The translations under genes and the position numbers were made by a program. 64,000 bases of DNA from Leucobacter komagatae (GTDB lineage: Bacteria; Actinomycetota; Actinomycetes; Actinomycetales; Microbacteriaceae). Below, piece by piece: positions 8,562 through 17,500 of this stretch; positions within the stretch are counted from its first letter, which is position 1, and each line of letters starts with the position of its first letter. The notes beneath the pieces are model-generated. The model was given only the letters and a program-made list of their open reading frames with translations. It did no database searches and had not been told where the DNA came from. The stretch is from the NCBI RefSeq assembly GCF_006716085.1, contig NZ_VFON01000001.1, forward strand, positions 1,736,001 through 1,800,000. Direction: 5' to 3'.

Positions 8562-10168
8562 TGACACAGCTGCGCGACTTCGGGAGCCATTGGGCAGACG
8601 TTTCACTCCGAACGAAGATCACCATCGTCACGGTGTTCATTCTGTTCCTGGGGCTCATTGTCGCGGGGGTGGGCACCTTCTCAGTGCTCCGCCCCATCCT
8701 CATTAATCAGCAGAGCGCTGAGCTCTCGCAGATCCGCAACGACCCGACGATCGTGCTCGCCCCGGGCGCGGACACGCAGCAGCTGACGCAGGACGACGTG
8801 GTCGCGGCGAACGGCCGCTACTACGTCGCCGTGCTCGACGCGAACGGCGAGGTCCGCTTTGACAACTCGCGCGACCGTCGGCCCGGTTCGCTGCCCGACG
8901 TCGAGCGCCTCGGCTTCACACTGCAAGCCGCCGCGGCACACGAGAAGGCCTCGTCGACGCCCGAAGACATTCGCAGCGCCGACGGCACGCTTTGGCGCTC
9001 GGTCGTCACGATACTCTACGTCGTCGACGGCCAGGGCGGGAAGCACGCTTCGGGCGCACTGCTCATCGCCGACTCTACGACGATCATCAACCAGCTCGTC
9101 GCACAGTACGTGATCGTGTTCACGGGCTTCGGTATCGCCGTGATCCTGCTTGGCGCCGCGCTCACGCGCATCCTCATCACGACGACGCTGCTGCCGCTCG
9201 CCGAGGTCGAGCAGACGGCGCTCGAGATCTCTCGCGGCGACTTCTCCAAGCGCATCCTCGTCGCGAGCCCGCACACGGAGGTCGGCCACCTCGGCGACTC
9301 ACTGAACGTGATGCTCGACAGACTCGACGGCTCCCTGGAAGACCGCGAGCGCACGATCGAGCGCATGCGCCGCTTCGTCGGCGACGCGAGCCACGAGCTG
9401 CGCACCCCGCTGGTCTCGGTGCGCGGCTACGCCGAGCTGTATCGGATGGGGGCGCTGCAGACTCCCGATCAGGTGGGCCAGGCAATGGAACGCATCGAGA
9501 AGGAGGCCATCCGTATGACCTCGCTCGTTGAGGATCTCCTGGCGCTCGCACGCCTTGACGAACGCAGGCCGCTTGAGCTCGCACCGCTCCCCCTCAACCA
9601 GCTCGCACGAGACGCCGCGCTCGACGCGCGCGCGGGTGCGCCCGACCGCGAGATCAGCGTTGTCGAAGACCCGAACAACCCGCAGGCGCTGGGCGACGAG
9701 AACAAGATTCGCCAGCTCATCACGAACCTCATCGGCAACGCCAAGCAACACACGCCCGAGGGCAGCCCGATCGAGATCGTTGTGAGCGCGCTCCCCGCCC
9801 CGGCAGCGCCAGTTGAGGCGGCGCCCGCGGATGCCGCGCCTTCGAAGCGCAATGGTGGCTCGTCGCCCGCGACCGGTAGCACCGGCGTGATCAAGACCGT
9901 GCAGCCGCAGGCGATGACGCGGTTCGAGATCGTCGACCACGGCGAGGGTATCCCCGAGCAAGTGCGCGAGAAGATCTTCGGCAGGTTCTGGCGGGCCGAC
10001 AGCTCGCGCAACCGGGAAACCGGCGGCTCGGGCTTGGGCCTCGCGATCGTGAAGTCAATTGTCGAGGCGCACCACGGCACCGTCTCGGTGCACGATACCC
10101 CGGGCGGCGGGGCGACCTTCAGGGTTGACCTTCCGGCGGCGGCCCCTCATCCGGCAGCGGCTTCCTAG
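8561..10168 (+). CDS. HAMP-domain sensor histidine kinase (MprB-like)
   Basis: 535 residues. TM1 (about 19-45, KITIVTVFILFLGLIVAGVG) and TM2 (VIVFTGFGIAVILLGAAL) flank an extracytoplasmic sensor of about 140 residues. HAMP follows, then the H-box FVGDASHELRTPLVSVRGY, N-box NLIGNAKQHTP, G1 DHGEGIP and G2 GGSGLGLAIVKS. An Ala/Pro-rich insert of about 50 residues (ALPAPAAPVEAAPADAAPSK...) splits the ATPase domain between the N and G1 boxes, longer than usual. GTG start overlaps the regulator stop. Confidence 0.93.
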   Translation: MTQLRDFGSHWADVSLRTKITIVTVFILFLGLIVAGVGTFSVLRPILINQQSAELSQIRNDPTIVLAPGADTQQLTQDDVVAANGRYYVAVLDANGEVRFDNSRDRRPGSLPDVERLGFTLQAAAAHEKASSTPEDIRSADGTLWRSVVTILYVVDGQGGKHASGALLIADSTTIINQLVAQYVIVFTGFGIAVILLGAALTRILITTTLLPLAEVEQTALEISRGDFSKRILVASPHTEVGHLGDSLNVMLDRLDGSLEDRERTIERMRRFVGDASHELRTPLVSVRGYAELYRMGALQTPDQVGQAMERIEKEAIRMTSLVEDLLALARLDERRPLELAPLPLNQLARDAALDARAGAPDREISVVEDPNNPQALGDENKIRQLITNLIGNAKQHTPEGSPIEIVVSALPAPAAPVEAAPADAAPSKRNGGSSPATGSTGVIKTVQPQAMTRFEIVDHGEGIPEQVREKIFGRFWRADSSRNRETGGSGLGLAIVKSIVEAHHGTVSVHDTPGGGATFRVDLPAAAPHPAAAS

Positions 10169-10187
10169 GGCGGCTCTCGGACCTAGC

Positions 10188-10224
10188 CTGGGGCTGTGCC
10201 TAGCTCTGGCCCGCACAGCCCCAG
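10188..10224 (+). terminator. Hairpin after the two-component operon
   Basis: CTGGGGCTGTG (10188-10198) pairs with CACAGCCCCAG (10214-10224), an 11-bp perfect stem with a 15-nt loop, 19 nt after the kinase stop. No T-tract follows, so it may be a weak or Rho-assisted terminator. Confidence 0.5.
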
Positions 10225-10611
10225 CTTCAAGCCCCAGCACCCGCACCAACACCAGCACCCAGCTTCCAGTCCCAACCCCAGCCCCAGGTCCAAGCACCTA
10301 GCCCCAACCCCAACCCCAACCCCAGCATCTGGGGTCTGCGCAATATCTGCCACGTTTCGGTGCTCCAGTGCTATCTTCGGCTCTTCCCAGACCGAAGGTG
10401 TGGCAGCCATGCTGGCGCGGGCGGCGCAACCCGCATGCACCACGTCAGCTCACGACTACCGTCTGGGATCTGCACAGGGTCTGCCCCTTTTTGAGGTGCT
10501 CCCGGGATTGCGACGGCTGTTCCCAGTCAGAAGAGGCGATGGGCTGGCGGGGCTTCCGAGACCGCAGGGGTCAAGCAACCGACGCCACGGCCGGTCACAC
10601 TCCGGGGTACG
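10225..10611. repeat. C-rich/G4-forming and direct-repeat intergenic spacer
   Basis: The spacer starts with low-complexity Pro/Gln-codon-like DNA that ends in (CCCCAA)3CCCC at 10302-10323. On the minus strand that reads as four runs of GGGG separated by TT, a textbook G-quadruplex. A diverged direct repeat follows: 10328-10400 and 10462-10537 share TCTGGG-TCTGC-CA, CTGCC, GTGCTCC, CGGCT-TTCCCAG in the same order. Small open frames here have biased low-complexity composition and no start signals, so I do not call a gene. Confidence 0.6.
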
Positions 10612-11664
10612 CTAGCCCGCGTTGCGGCGGCGGCGCAGCACCTGGTCGAGGTTGGGCATGCCCTCGGTCGTGTCACCGACAACCCCGAGCTCGCTCAGCG
10701 GCGACCCTGCGACGGTGTTTCGCGGGGCACGCTGGGGCCGCGACCTAGGTGCCTGAGCGCCCTGTACCTGAGTACCCTGCGCCTGGGCCCCTGCCACCGT
10801 TCCCGCGGCACGCGCCGAGGTCTGCGAAGGCTCGGAAGCAGCAGCGGGCTCGCCCTGGCCACGCTCACGCGCAATCTGGTCACGAACCTCGCGCAGCAGC
10901 ATCGAGTCAGGCTGGTTCTCACGCGGGGCGTAGGCCCTCGCCTCGCGCGCGCGGGCCATAGCGCGCGCCCGCTCGATTCGCTCGGCAGCCGCGCGCTGCG
11001 CAGCCATGTGTGCCGCAGCGGAGTCATGAGTCTCCCCCGTCGCGACTGCCTCGTCAAACGCCTGCGTCTGCGGGGCAACGTCGGCGACGACCTGCTCGGC
11101 GGCGATCGGAGCGAGCTTCGCGCGGCCCGGAGCGAGCAGCACGAGCGTACCGAGGCCAACGGTGAACGCGAGCAACGACCCGAGCAGCACACCGGGGCCG
11201 ATCCCGGCGATGAGCATTCCCAGGCCAACGAGCGATCCAACGATGCCGAGAAGCCCGGTAAGCGCTGCGAGCGAGCGCACCCGCCGCACGATCGGCTTCC
11301 GAAGCTTCGCTGCCCGGTTCATCGCTACCTGCTTTCTGTGCATCTGCTGCGCCCTGATCTCTGCCCGCACCTGCTCAGCGCGCGCGTTCGCGAGCTCTGC
11401 CTCGCGCTCGGCTTCCTGACGCTTCTGCGCGGTCTTGAGCAGCCGCTCGTGGGCGAGCGCCTCGCGCGCCGTTGCCTCGACCCGTACCTCGTGCGGCACC
11501 TCTGCCGTCTCGGCGAGAACCCGGAGCGTGCGCTGCAGCCTGAGGGCGTTCCGCTCGGCGGCATTGAACTCCCGCCTGCGAAACCACGCGGGCACGAGCA
11601 CGACAGCCCAGAGGAGCGCGATGACGATGAACATCATCCCTCCGCCAAGCCCTCCGGTACTCAT
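10612..11664 (-). CDS. Membrane protein of unknown function with coiled coil
   Basis: 350 residues. TM1 is at the N-terminus (MMFIVIALLWAVVLVPAWF) and is followed by RRREF. A charged, Ala/Glu/Arg-rich coiled coil (about 40-120, with EREAELANARAEQVRAEIRAQQ) precedes two adjacent TM segments (about 130-180, SLAALTGLLGIVGSLVGLGMLI and GVLLGSLLAFTVGLGTLVLL). The rest is a long, disordered, cytoplasmic-looking tail. I recognise the layout from other Microbacteriaceae but know of no function. Start ATG 11664 lies 6 nt after TACAGT (11676-11671), suggesting a leaderless mRNA. Confidence 0.8.
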   Translation of the reverse strand: MSTGGLGGGMMFIVIALLWAVVLVPAWFRRREFNAAERNALRLQRTLRVLAETAEVPHEVRVEATAREALAHERLLKTAQKRQEAEREAELANARAEQVRAEIRAQQMHRKQVAMNRAAKLRKPIVRRVRSLAALTGLLGIVGSLVGLGMLIAGIGPGVLLGSLLAFTVGLGTLVLLAPGRAKLAPIAAEQVVADVAPQTQAFDEAVATGETHDSAAAHMAAQRAAAERIERARAMARAREARAYAPRENQPDSMLLREVRDQIARERGQGEPAAASEPSQTSARAAGTVAGAQAQGTQVQGAQAPRSRPQRAPRNTVAGSPLSELGVVGDTTEGMPNLDQVLRRRRNAG

Positions 11665-11745
11665 GTGGCAACTGTAGCCAGCGTGGGCTCCGACCGCACC
11701 GTCGGCACGCCGCAAACGACAGGGTTCCCAGCGTTTGCCTGGGGC

Positions 11746-12384
11746 TCAGTGCACGGGCGTAGCCTCAGCCTCGGCCACAGGCCCCCGCAACCGTTCCAGC
11801 ATCGAGCCCGGCACCTCGTCGCGCGTCACCGCGAAGCTGTCGTGGTCGCGCCAGGCGCCGTCGATGTGGATGTAGCGGAGCCTGCGGCCCTCGTAGCGAA
11901 GCCCAAGCTTCTCGACGATGCGCAGCGACGCCGCGTTCTCTGGGCGGATGCAAATCTCGACCCTGTGTAGCCCCTGCGTCACGAACAGGTAGTCGATCGC
12001 GAGCGCGACGGCAGTCGGGGTGATGTTTTTCCCCGCGTAGGCGCTATCAATCCAGTACCCGATGCTCGCCGACCACAGCGCACCGCGAGAAATGTCGGAG
12101 GCGCTCAACTGCCCGACGACGTCTCCGTCATAGGTAATGACGAACGGCACGCCTCGTCCCTCACGAAACTGCTGCAGCATGCGCTTGATCCCGGGCTTCA
12201 GCGAGACCTCCCCCGGCACGGCGCTGAAGCCGCCGGGGTGCGTAGCTTCCCACGGCGAGAGCCATGCCCGGTTCTCGCGCAGCAGGCGCTCCAGGGTGCG
12301 GGCATCGCGGCGGTGGATCAGCCTGATCCCAATCCGCCCCGCGCCCAGAGAGCTCGGGAGCTCTCCCCCTGCAGCGCTAAACAT
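11746..12384 (-). CDS. GNAT N-acetyltransferase, RimJ-like
   Basis: 212 residues of the RimJ/RimL GNAT subfamily. It shows IRLIHRRDARTLERLL near the start, the acetyl-CoA region around AYAGKNITPTAVALAIDYLF and the C-terminal motif RPENAASLRIVEKLGLRYEGRRLRY. It probably acetylates the N-terminal amine of a protein (a ribosomal protein in the namesake), but the target is not predictable. The start ATG 12384 is 6 nt after TAGAGT (12396-12391), so it is probably leaderless. It lies 21 bp after galU on the same strand yet has its own promoter. Confidence 0.87.
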   Translation of the reverse strand: MFSAAGGELPSSLGAGRIGIRLIHRRDARTLERLLRENRAWLSPWEATHPGGFSAVPGEVSLKPGIKRMLQQFREGRGVPFVITYDGDVVGQLSASDISRGALWSASIGYWIDSAYAGKNITPTAVALAIDYLFVTQGLHRVEICIRPENAASLRIVEKLGLRYEGRRLRYIHIDGAWRDHDSFAVTRDEVPGSMLERLRGPVAEAEATPVH

Positions 12385-12405
12385 GTTCCGACTCTAGCGT
12401 CGGGA

Positions 12406-13311
12406 CTACTCGCCGCGCAGCTTATCCGCGAAGCCGATGACCCAGTCGCGGATCTCGTCGCCGAGCTCTGCATGGTCAACGCCGAGCAGCACGTTCGCCT
12501 TGATCCAGTCGGCGCGGTCTCCGGTGTCGTAGCGGCGGCCCTTGAAGATCACGCCATAGACGGGCGCCTCGCCCTCGCCGGCAGCGAGCACGTTCAGCGC
12601 GTCGGTGAGCTGGTACTCGCCGCCGCGGCCCGGCTCGAGGTCGTCGATGATGTCGAAGATCTCGGGGCGCAGCACGTAGCGCCCGATGATCGCAAGGTTC
12701 GACGGCGCTTCTTCACGGCTCGGCTTCTCGACGAGCTCCGTGATCCGTACGACGTCAGCATCCTCGGTCGCCTCGACCTGCGCGCAACCGTAGAGGTGGA
12801 TCGACTCCATGGGCACCTCCATGAGCGCGACGACGGTCGCCTCACGGGTGTTGTGCACGTCGACCATGCGCTCGAGCAGCGGGTCGCGGGCGTCGATGAG
12901 GTCATCGCCAAGCAGCACGGCGAACGACTCGTCACCGACGTGCATGCGGGCGCGGCCGACAGCGTGGCCCAGGCCGAGGGGCTGGCCCTGGCGGAGGAAG
13001 TGGACCTCTGCGAGCTCGCTCGCCTGGTGAACCTTTCCGAGCTTGTTGTCGTCGCCCTTGTTCTGCAGCGTGTACTCGAGCTCGGGAACGCCGTCGAAGT
13101 GGTTGACGAGGTTGTCCTTGTTGCGCCCGGTAATGATAAGCACGTCGTTCAGACCCGCGTCAGCGGCCTCCTCTACGACGTACTGGATCGCCGGCTTATC
13201 GACAATCGGCAGCATTTCCTTGGGCATCGCCTTGGTAGCGGGGAGGAAGCGGGTGCCAAGGCCTGCCGCCGGGATTACCGCTTTCACGACGTTCGGTCGG
13301 GTTTCAGTCAT
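12406..13311 (-). CDS. galU: UTP-glucose-1-phosphate uridylyltransferase
   Basis: 301 residues, full length. It makes UDP-glucose from UTP and glucose-1-phosphate for cell-wall and polysaccharide synthesis. The nucleotide-binding motif AVIPAAGLGTRFLPATKAMPKEMLPI is followed by PAIQYVVEEA, the uridine/metal site LLGDDLID and the sugar-binding segments LVEKPSREEAPSN and GRGGEYQLTDAL. Start ATG 13311 is 7 nt after TAGGCT (13324-13319) with no ribosome-binding site, hence probably leaderless. It is divergent from the formyl-THF cyclo-ligase gene, 80 bp away. Confidence 0.95.
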   Translation of the reverse strand: MTETRPNVVKAVIPAAGLGTRFLPATKAMPKEMLPIVDKPAIQYVVEEAADAGLNDVLIITGRNKDNLVNHFDGVPELEYTLQNKGDDNKLGKVHQASELAEVHFLRQGQPLGLGHAVGRARMHVGDESFAVLLGDDLIDARDPLLERMVDVHNTREATVVALMEVPMESIHLYGCAQVEATEDADVVRITELVEKPSREEAPSNLAIIGRYVLRPEIFDIIDDLEPGRGGEYQLTDALNVLAAGEGEAPVYGVIFKGRRYDTGDRADWIKANVLLGVDHAELGDEIRDWVIGFADKLRGE

Positions 13312-13391
13312 AGGGGTAAGCCTATCCCGGGGTCCGGTCGTTCCCTGAATTCGCACCGCGAGTGCCCTCTCCGCCCGGTTAGAGTGGTGTC

Positions 13392-14009
13392 GTGGACGAC
13401 AAGCAGCTCCTCCGAAAGCGCATCCGCGGGGCGCGGGCCGAGCGTGTAGCAACGCGCACCGCAGCCGAGGCGCGAGCACACGCGGCATCCTTCACGGAAC
13501 AGCTCACACGGCTCACCCAAGGCCTCGGGGCGCAGCGCGTCGCGTGCTTTGTCAGCCACCGCGGCGAGCCAGACACGGCCGACTACATCACGTGGGCCCT
13601 CGACCACGGAGTTGAGATCATGCTCCCGCGATCCCTCGCCGACAACACGCTCGAGTGGGCCTTGCACGAGCGCGGCGCGCTCGCCCCGGGCCCATTCGGT
13701 ATCCCGGAGCCCACCGGCCCGGCCCTTCCCTCGGGGGCGACCGCGACCGCAGACCTCTTACTCATCCCCGCCGCGGCCGTCGACGAGGGCGGCTGGCGAC
13801 TCGGGTGGGGGCGCGGCTTCTACGACCGCGAGCTCGCCGCCCTCGGCGATACCCAAGCCCCAGCTTCAGACGCGCAGAGAGGCAGGCCCCGACCGACGGT
13901 CTTCGCGGTCGTGTGGGAGGCCGAAGTGGTGGGTGCGGTGCCCCGCGAGGCACACGACGCCCCCGTCGACGGAGTCGTCACCGAGGAAAGAGTCCGCCAC
14001 TTCGGGTAG
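13392..14009 (+). CDS. 5-formyltetrahydrofolate cyclo-ligase
   Basis: 205 residues. It converts 5-formyl-THF to 5,10-methenyl-THF with ATP. Family motifs are KRIRGARA near the N-terminus, LLIPAAAVDEGGWRLGWGRGFYDREL (the nucleotide/folate site) and the closing HDAPVDGVVTEE. The GTG start at 13392 is 6 nt after TAGAGT (13380-13385), another leaderless candidate. The fmdB gene starts 11 bp after the stop, with its own -10-like hexamer. Confidence 0.92.
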   Translation: MDDKQLLRKRIRGARAERVATRTAAEARAHAASFTEQLTRLTQGLGAQRVACFVSHRGEPDTADYITWALDHGVEIMLPRSLADNTLEWALHERGALAPGPFGIPEPTGPALPSGATATADLLLIPAAAVDEGGWRLGWGRGFYDRELAALGDTQAPASDAQRGRPRPTVFAVVWEAEVVGAVPREAHDAPVDGVVTEERVRHFG

Positions 14010-14020
14010 GCTCATCGTTT

Positions 14021-14260
14021 GTGCCTACCTATGCTTACCGCTGCGCCGATTGCGGGCACAGCTTTGACATCTACCAGAGCTTCTCAGACGCGACGCTGAC
14101 CGAGTGCCCCGAGTGCGGCGGCGACCTCCGCAAGGTCTTCGGCTCGCTCGGCGTCACCTTCAACGGTTCCGGTTTCTACCGCACCGACTCGCGCGCATCT
14201 GGCTCGGGCGGCTCTGGCAGCTCCTCGGGGTCCGGATCGGGATCCTCAAGCAGCTCCTAG
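14021..14260 (+). CDS. FmdB-family zinc-ribbon protein
   Basis: 79 residues from a GTG start. It begins PTYAYRCADCGHSFDIYQSFSDATLTECPECGG, the classic FmdB zinc ribbon with two CxxC pairs, then GSLGVTFNGSGFYRTDSR and a Ser/Gly-only tail. Function unknown; FmdB proteins are often called putative regulatory proteins. The hexamer TAGGCT (14007-14012) ends 8 nt before the GTG. In actinobacteria fmdB commonly follows the 5-FCL gene, as here. Confidence 0.9.
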   Translation: MPTYAYRCADCGHSFDIYQSFSDATLTECPECGGDLRKVFGSLGVTFNGSGFYRTDSRASGSGGSGSSSGSGSGSSSSS

Positions 14261-14320
14261 GCTCACTCCCAAGCCGCCTAGGCTCTCTCCGAGCGGCCCA
14301 CCGGCCACACGCAGCGTTCT

Positions 14321-14569
14321 CTACCCCCAGTGGGGTGGCTTGTCGGCGCGGAGCCGACTGTCGTTCTCACCCGACTCCTTCGGCCGGTTCGCGGGCGCAC
14401 CGCCCCAGCCCTGGGCCGTGTCCTCCGCGGCGCGCGCAGAGAGCGCGTGGTCGTTCGGCGTAGGATCTACGCCGCGCGGAGCGGGCCGCTGCGCACGCCG
14501 CGACCCGCGCACGCGCCGAATCACCGGCTCAGGCTCACTCGCGGGCTCCGAGCCCGGTCCGTTTCCCAT
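14321..14569 (-). CDS. Small hypothetical protein ending in PPHWG
   Basis: 82 residues, hydrophilic, Pro/Arg/Glu-rich. It starts 17 nt after the stop of the large helicase-like gene on the same strand, with a weak site (GAGCGA) before the ATG. The tail GGAPANRPKESGENDSRLRADKPPHWG resembles a C-terminal pattern (D-x-RLxxxxPPHW) I recall from many small actinobacterial proteins of unknown role, which is the main reason to call it real. A chance frame in GC-rich DNA is the alternative. Confidence 0.55.
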   Translation of the reverse strand: MGNGPGSEPASEPEPVIRRVRGSRRAQRPAPRGVDPTPNDHALSARAAEDTAQGWGGAPANRPKESGENDSRLRADKPPHWG

Positions 14570-14585
14570 TCGCTCGTGGCCGAGA

Positions 14586-17500
14586 CTACTTCGCGCCCGC
14601 GGGCGAGGAATCCTCGCTGACGCCGAGCACGCGCGCGATCCGAGCGGCCGCGCCCTCGGGATCGGCGAACAGGTCGAAACTCTGCACGCGGTGGTAGTGC
14701 CACCCGAGCCTGCGCAGCACTGCTGGCCTGAGACGCAGCGCCTCGCGGAGGCTCACGCCACCGTCGCTCGCGGTCCCCAAATCGATATCGATCGCGATCG
14801 CACGGTCGCCGAACGATGCCGCGATCGGGATTTCGCCGCGGTAGTCAAGCGCGACCGTGATGCCGTAGCCCTCGAGCCTGTCCGAGAACTCACGAATGAG
14901 CGGGTCGGTCTCGGCCGGGAGCGACAGCGGCTCGGGATCGGGGTGCTCAAAGGCGAGCAGCTCGGCGAGCTCGACGACGCCGTGCTTCAGGCGCGACGAG
15001 TCGAGGTCCTCGGGTTTGAAGCACGACACGATCGTCATCGCGCGGCGTGCGCGGGTCATCGCCACCGCGAGGAGGTGCTCGCCGCCCGGGCGCCCGAGCG
15101 CACCGAAGTTCGAGAGCACGCGCCCGTGCGGCGTGCGGCCGTACCCGATCGAGAAGATCACGCGGTCGCGGCTCTGCGCGGTCGCCTGCTCGAGGGTGAG
15201 CACCGCGAACGGTTCCGCGCGCTCGCCGAGCAGGAATTCGCGGTACTGCGGGAACTTCGAGAACGCCTGGAGCACCTCGCGGTAGACCCGCACCGCATGC
15301 TTCTCGCTCGCGGTAATGACCATGAGAGACTCGTTCGGCCGTTCGTCAGCGTGCTGCAGCACCATCTGCACGACGCGGTCAACCTCGGCTTCGGTGCTCT
15401 CAACGGCGCCCGTCTGCTGGTCGGGCAGGCCCTGGCCGGCCGGCACGAAATCGTAGGTGAGGCTCGAGTGACCGAGGAAGCTGCCGGCCCAGGGAAGCGA
15501 GTTGATCTCGCCGCCGTAGAACCGTGAGTTCACCAGGTTCGTGAGGTCTTCCCCGCCTGCGCGGTAGCTGCGGGTGAGCTTGAGCGTCGGGAGCACTTCT
15601 GAGAGCTCCGACAGCGCCGAACGGAGCCCGGTCTCGGCATCGGCCGACTCTGCGTCGGGCACGTGCACACCGATCTCGAACCGGCTGGGGGTCTGCGTCG
15701 TGTCATCTCCGAACACCACGACCTGCTCGGCGCGGCGAATCGCGCCCAGGTTCTCGGCGAGCGTTGTCGCGCCCGCGTCGACGAGCAGCACAGTGTCGAA
15801 GCGCGCCGTCTCGGGCAGCTGTGACACCTCGTAGGGCGACATCGCGAGTACGGGCGCGAGCGTAGAGAACAGCACCGGCGAATCCTGCGCGAGCGCGGCG
15901 ATCGTCGCGTAGCCGCTACGGAGCAGCCCGCGGAGCGCGAGCGCCTCCTGCTTGTTGTCGAGCACGGCAACCCGCCACGAGTCCGCGAGCTTCGACGCGA
16001 GCAGCGTGCCGTTCGCGCCGGCGTGGGCGTCGTCGACGAGGCGGAAATCGGCCTCGAGCCGTTCGATGACGCTCGTGTTCGCGCTGAGCAGCGCCGGGTT
16101 CGTCTGCAGCATCCGCTCAAGCACCGACTGCCACCAGGCGAGTTCGAGCTCGGCGGCGACCTCGTCGGCCGGAACGTGGCGCGCGGAGAGGTCGTCAAGC
16201 AGCGGGCCGAGGCGCGCGCTGCGCAGGCGCTCGACGATCGTCGTGCGCTCCTGGATGTTCTGTAGCACCTCCGACTCCTTCGCGAGCTCGGAGACGCGCG
16301 CCGCGAGCTCGTGCAGGGTGAGGTTCTTCAGCCGGTCGGGCTCGACAGTCGTGCCGAGCACCGCGTCGAGCTTGTCGAGGTCTTGGTACGCAGCTTGGAA
16401 GGCGACAACGACGTCTGCGATGCCGAGCGGCACCTCCGGGCGGGTACCGACGACCGTCGTGTACCTCTGCCAGAGCACGCGCTGCTGCTGGATCTGCACG
16501 AGCCGCGCGTACATGTCGGTGATGCTCACGCCCGGTCGCACGTACTCCTGCGCGAGCTTCTTCAGTCGGCGCTTGTTCGAGGCCGACATGTCGTCGTCGC
16601 TGCCGCGCGGCGCGTGCGCCGAAATGACCTCCGCGAGCGAGCGGTCATACACCTCGGGCGTGAAGCGGTCGAGGGTGTCGCGCACCCCCATGAGCAGGCG
16701 CAGGTAGACGCCGAGCTCCGAGATCGACTCGAAGGGGCGCATCGACGTCTGCTCGACGACCTCGTTCGCCATTGAGATGAGGCGCGGCAGCTGCGACTCT
16801 GCGAGGTCGACGGCGATACCGTAGGCGGCACGCGCCTCCTCCGTCGTCGAGAAGTCGACGCCGTACCAGGGCGAATCTTCGGGGCCGTACTGGAACTGCC
16901 CGAGGCGCGCGACCTCGGTGAGGTCATCGGCGACCGACGAGCGGTCGATCGTGAGCTGTCCGAGTGCCTGGTCGTCGAGCCGCACAGTCGTCGACGGCGG
17001 GTTCTCGCCGAGCGACAGGTTGGTGAGCTGTCGGAGTGCCTGCAGCGGTGTCACCGTGTAGCGCTCGTCGGGCTTCGAGAGCGCGTCGCGGTAGTCGAGC
17101 AGCACGCCGCGGAGCCGCACGAGCGCCTCATCAACATCGCGCATCTGCTCTGACGAGGCGTTCTCGTTGCGGCTGATCGACTCGACGAGGTTGCGGCGCA
17201 GCCTCCGCGGGGTCACTGCGAGGCCAGGCAGGCCAGCCCGGGTCAGCCGGTGCGTGATGCCGTCGATCGTGGAGCGGCGCGGCGTCACGACAAGCACGTG
17301 CTTGCCGTCGCGAACGAGGTTGCCGATCGCGTTCACGACGGTCTGGGTGCCGCCGGTGCCAGGCAGCTGCCGCACAACGATCGACTGGCCGGCGTCGATC
17401 TGCGCGAGCACGTCGTCTTGCTCGGGGTCAGAATCGTAGAGGCACCTGTCGGTCTCGGGCGCAACGTGGTCGGGCGACACCGGGTTCACCGGGTGATAGC

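Noticed and set aside
10196..10615. 139-codon frame in the C-rich spacer
   Set aside because: Encodes a Pro/Gln/His low-complexity run produced by the CCCCAA-type repeats, with no start signals and no conserved domain.
12238..13449. 403-codon + strand frame over galU
   Set aside because: Antisense shadow; galU is complete and well conserved on the other strand.
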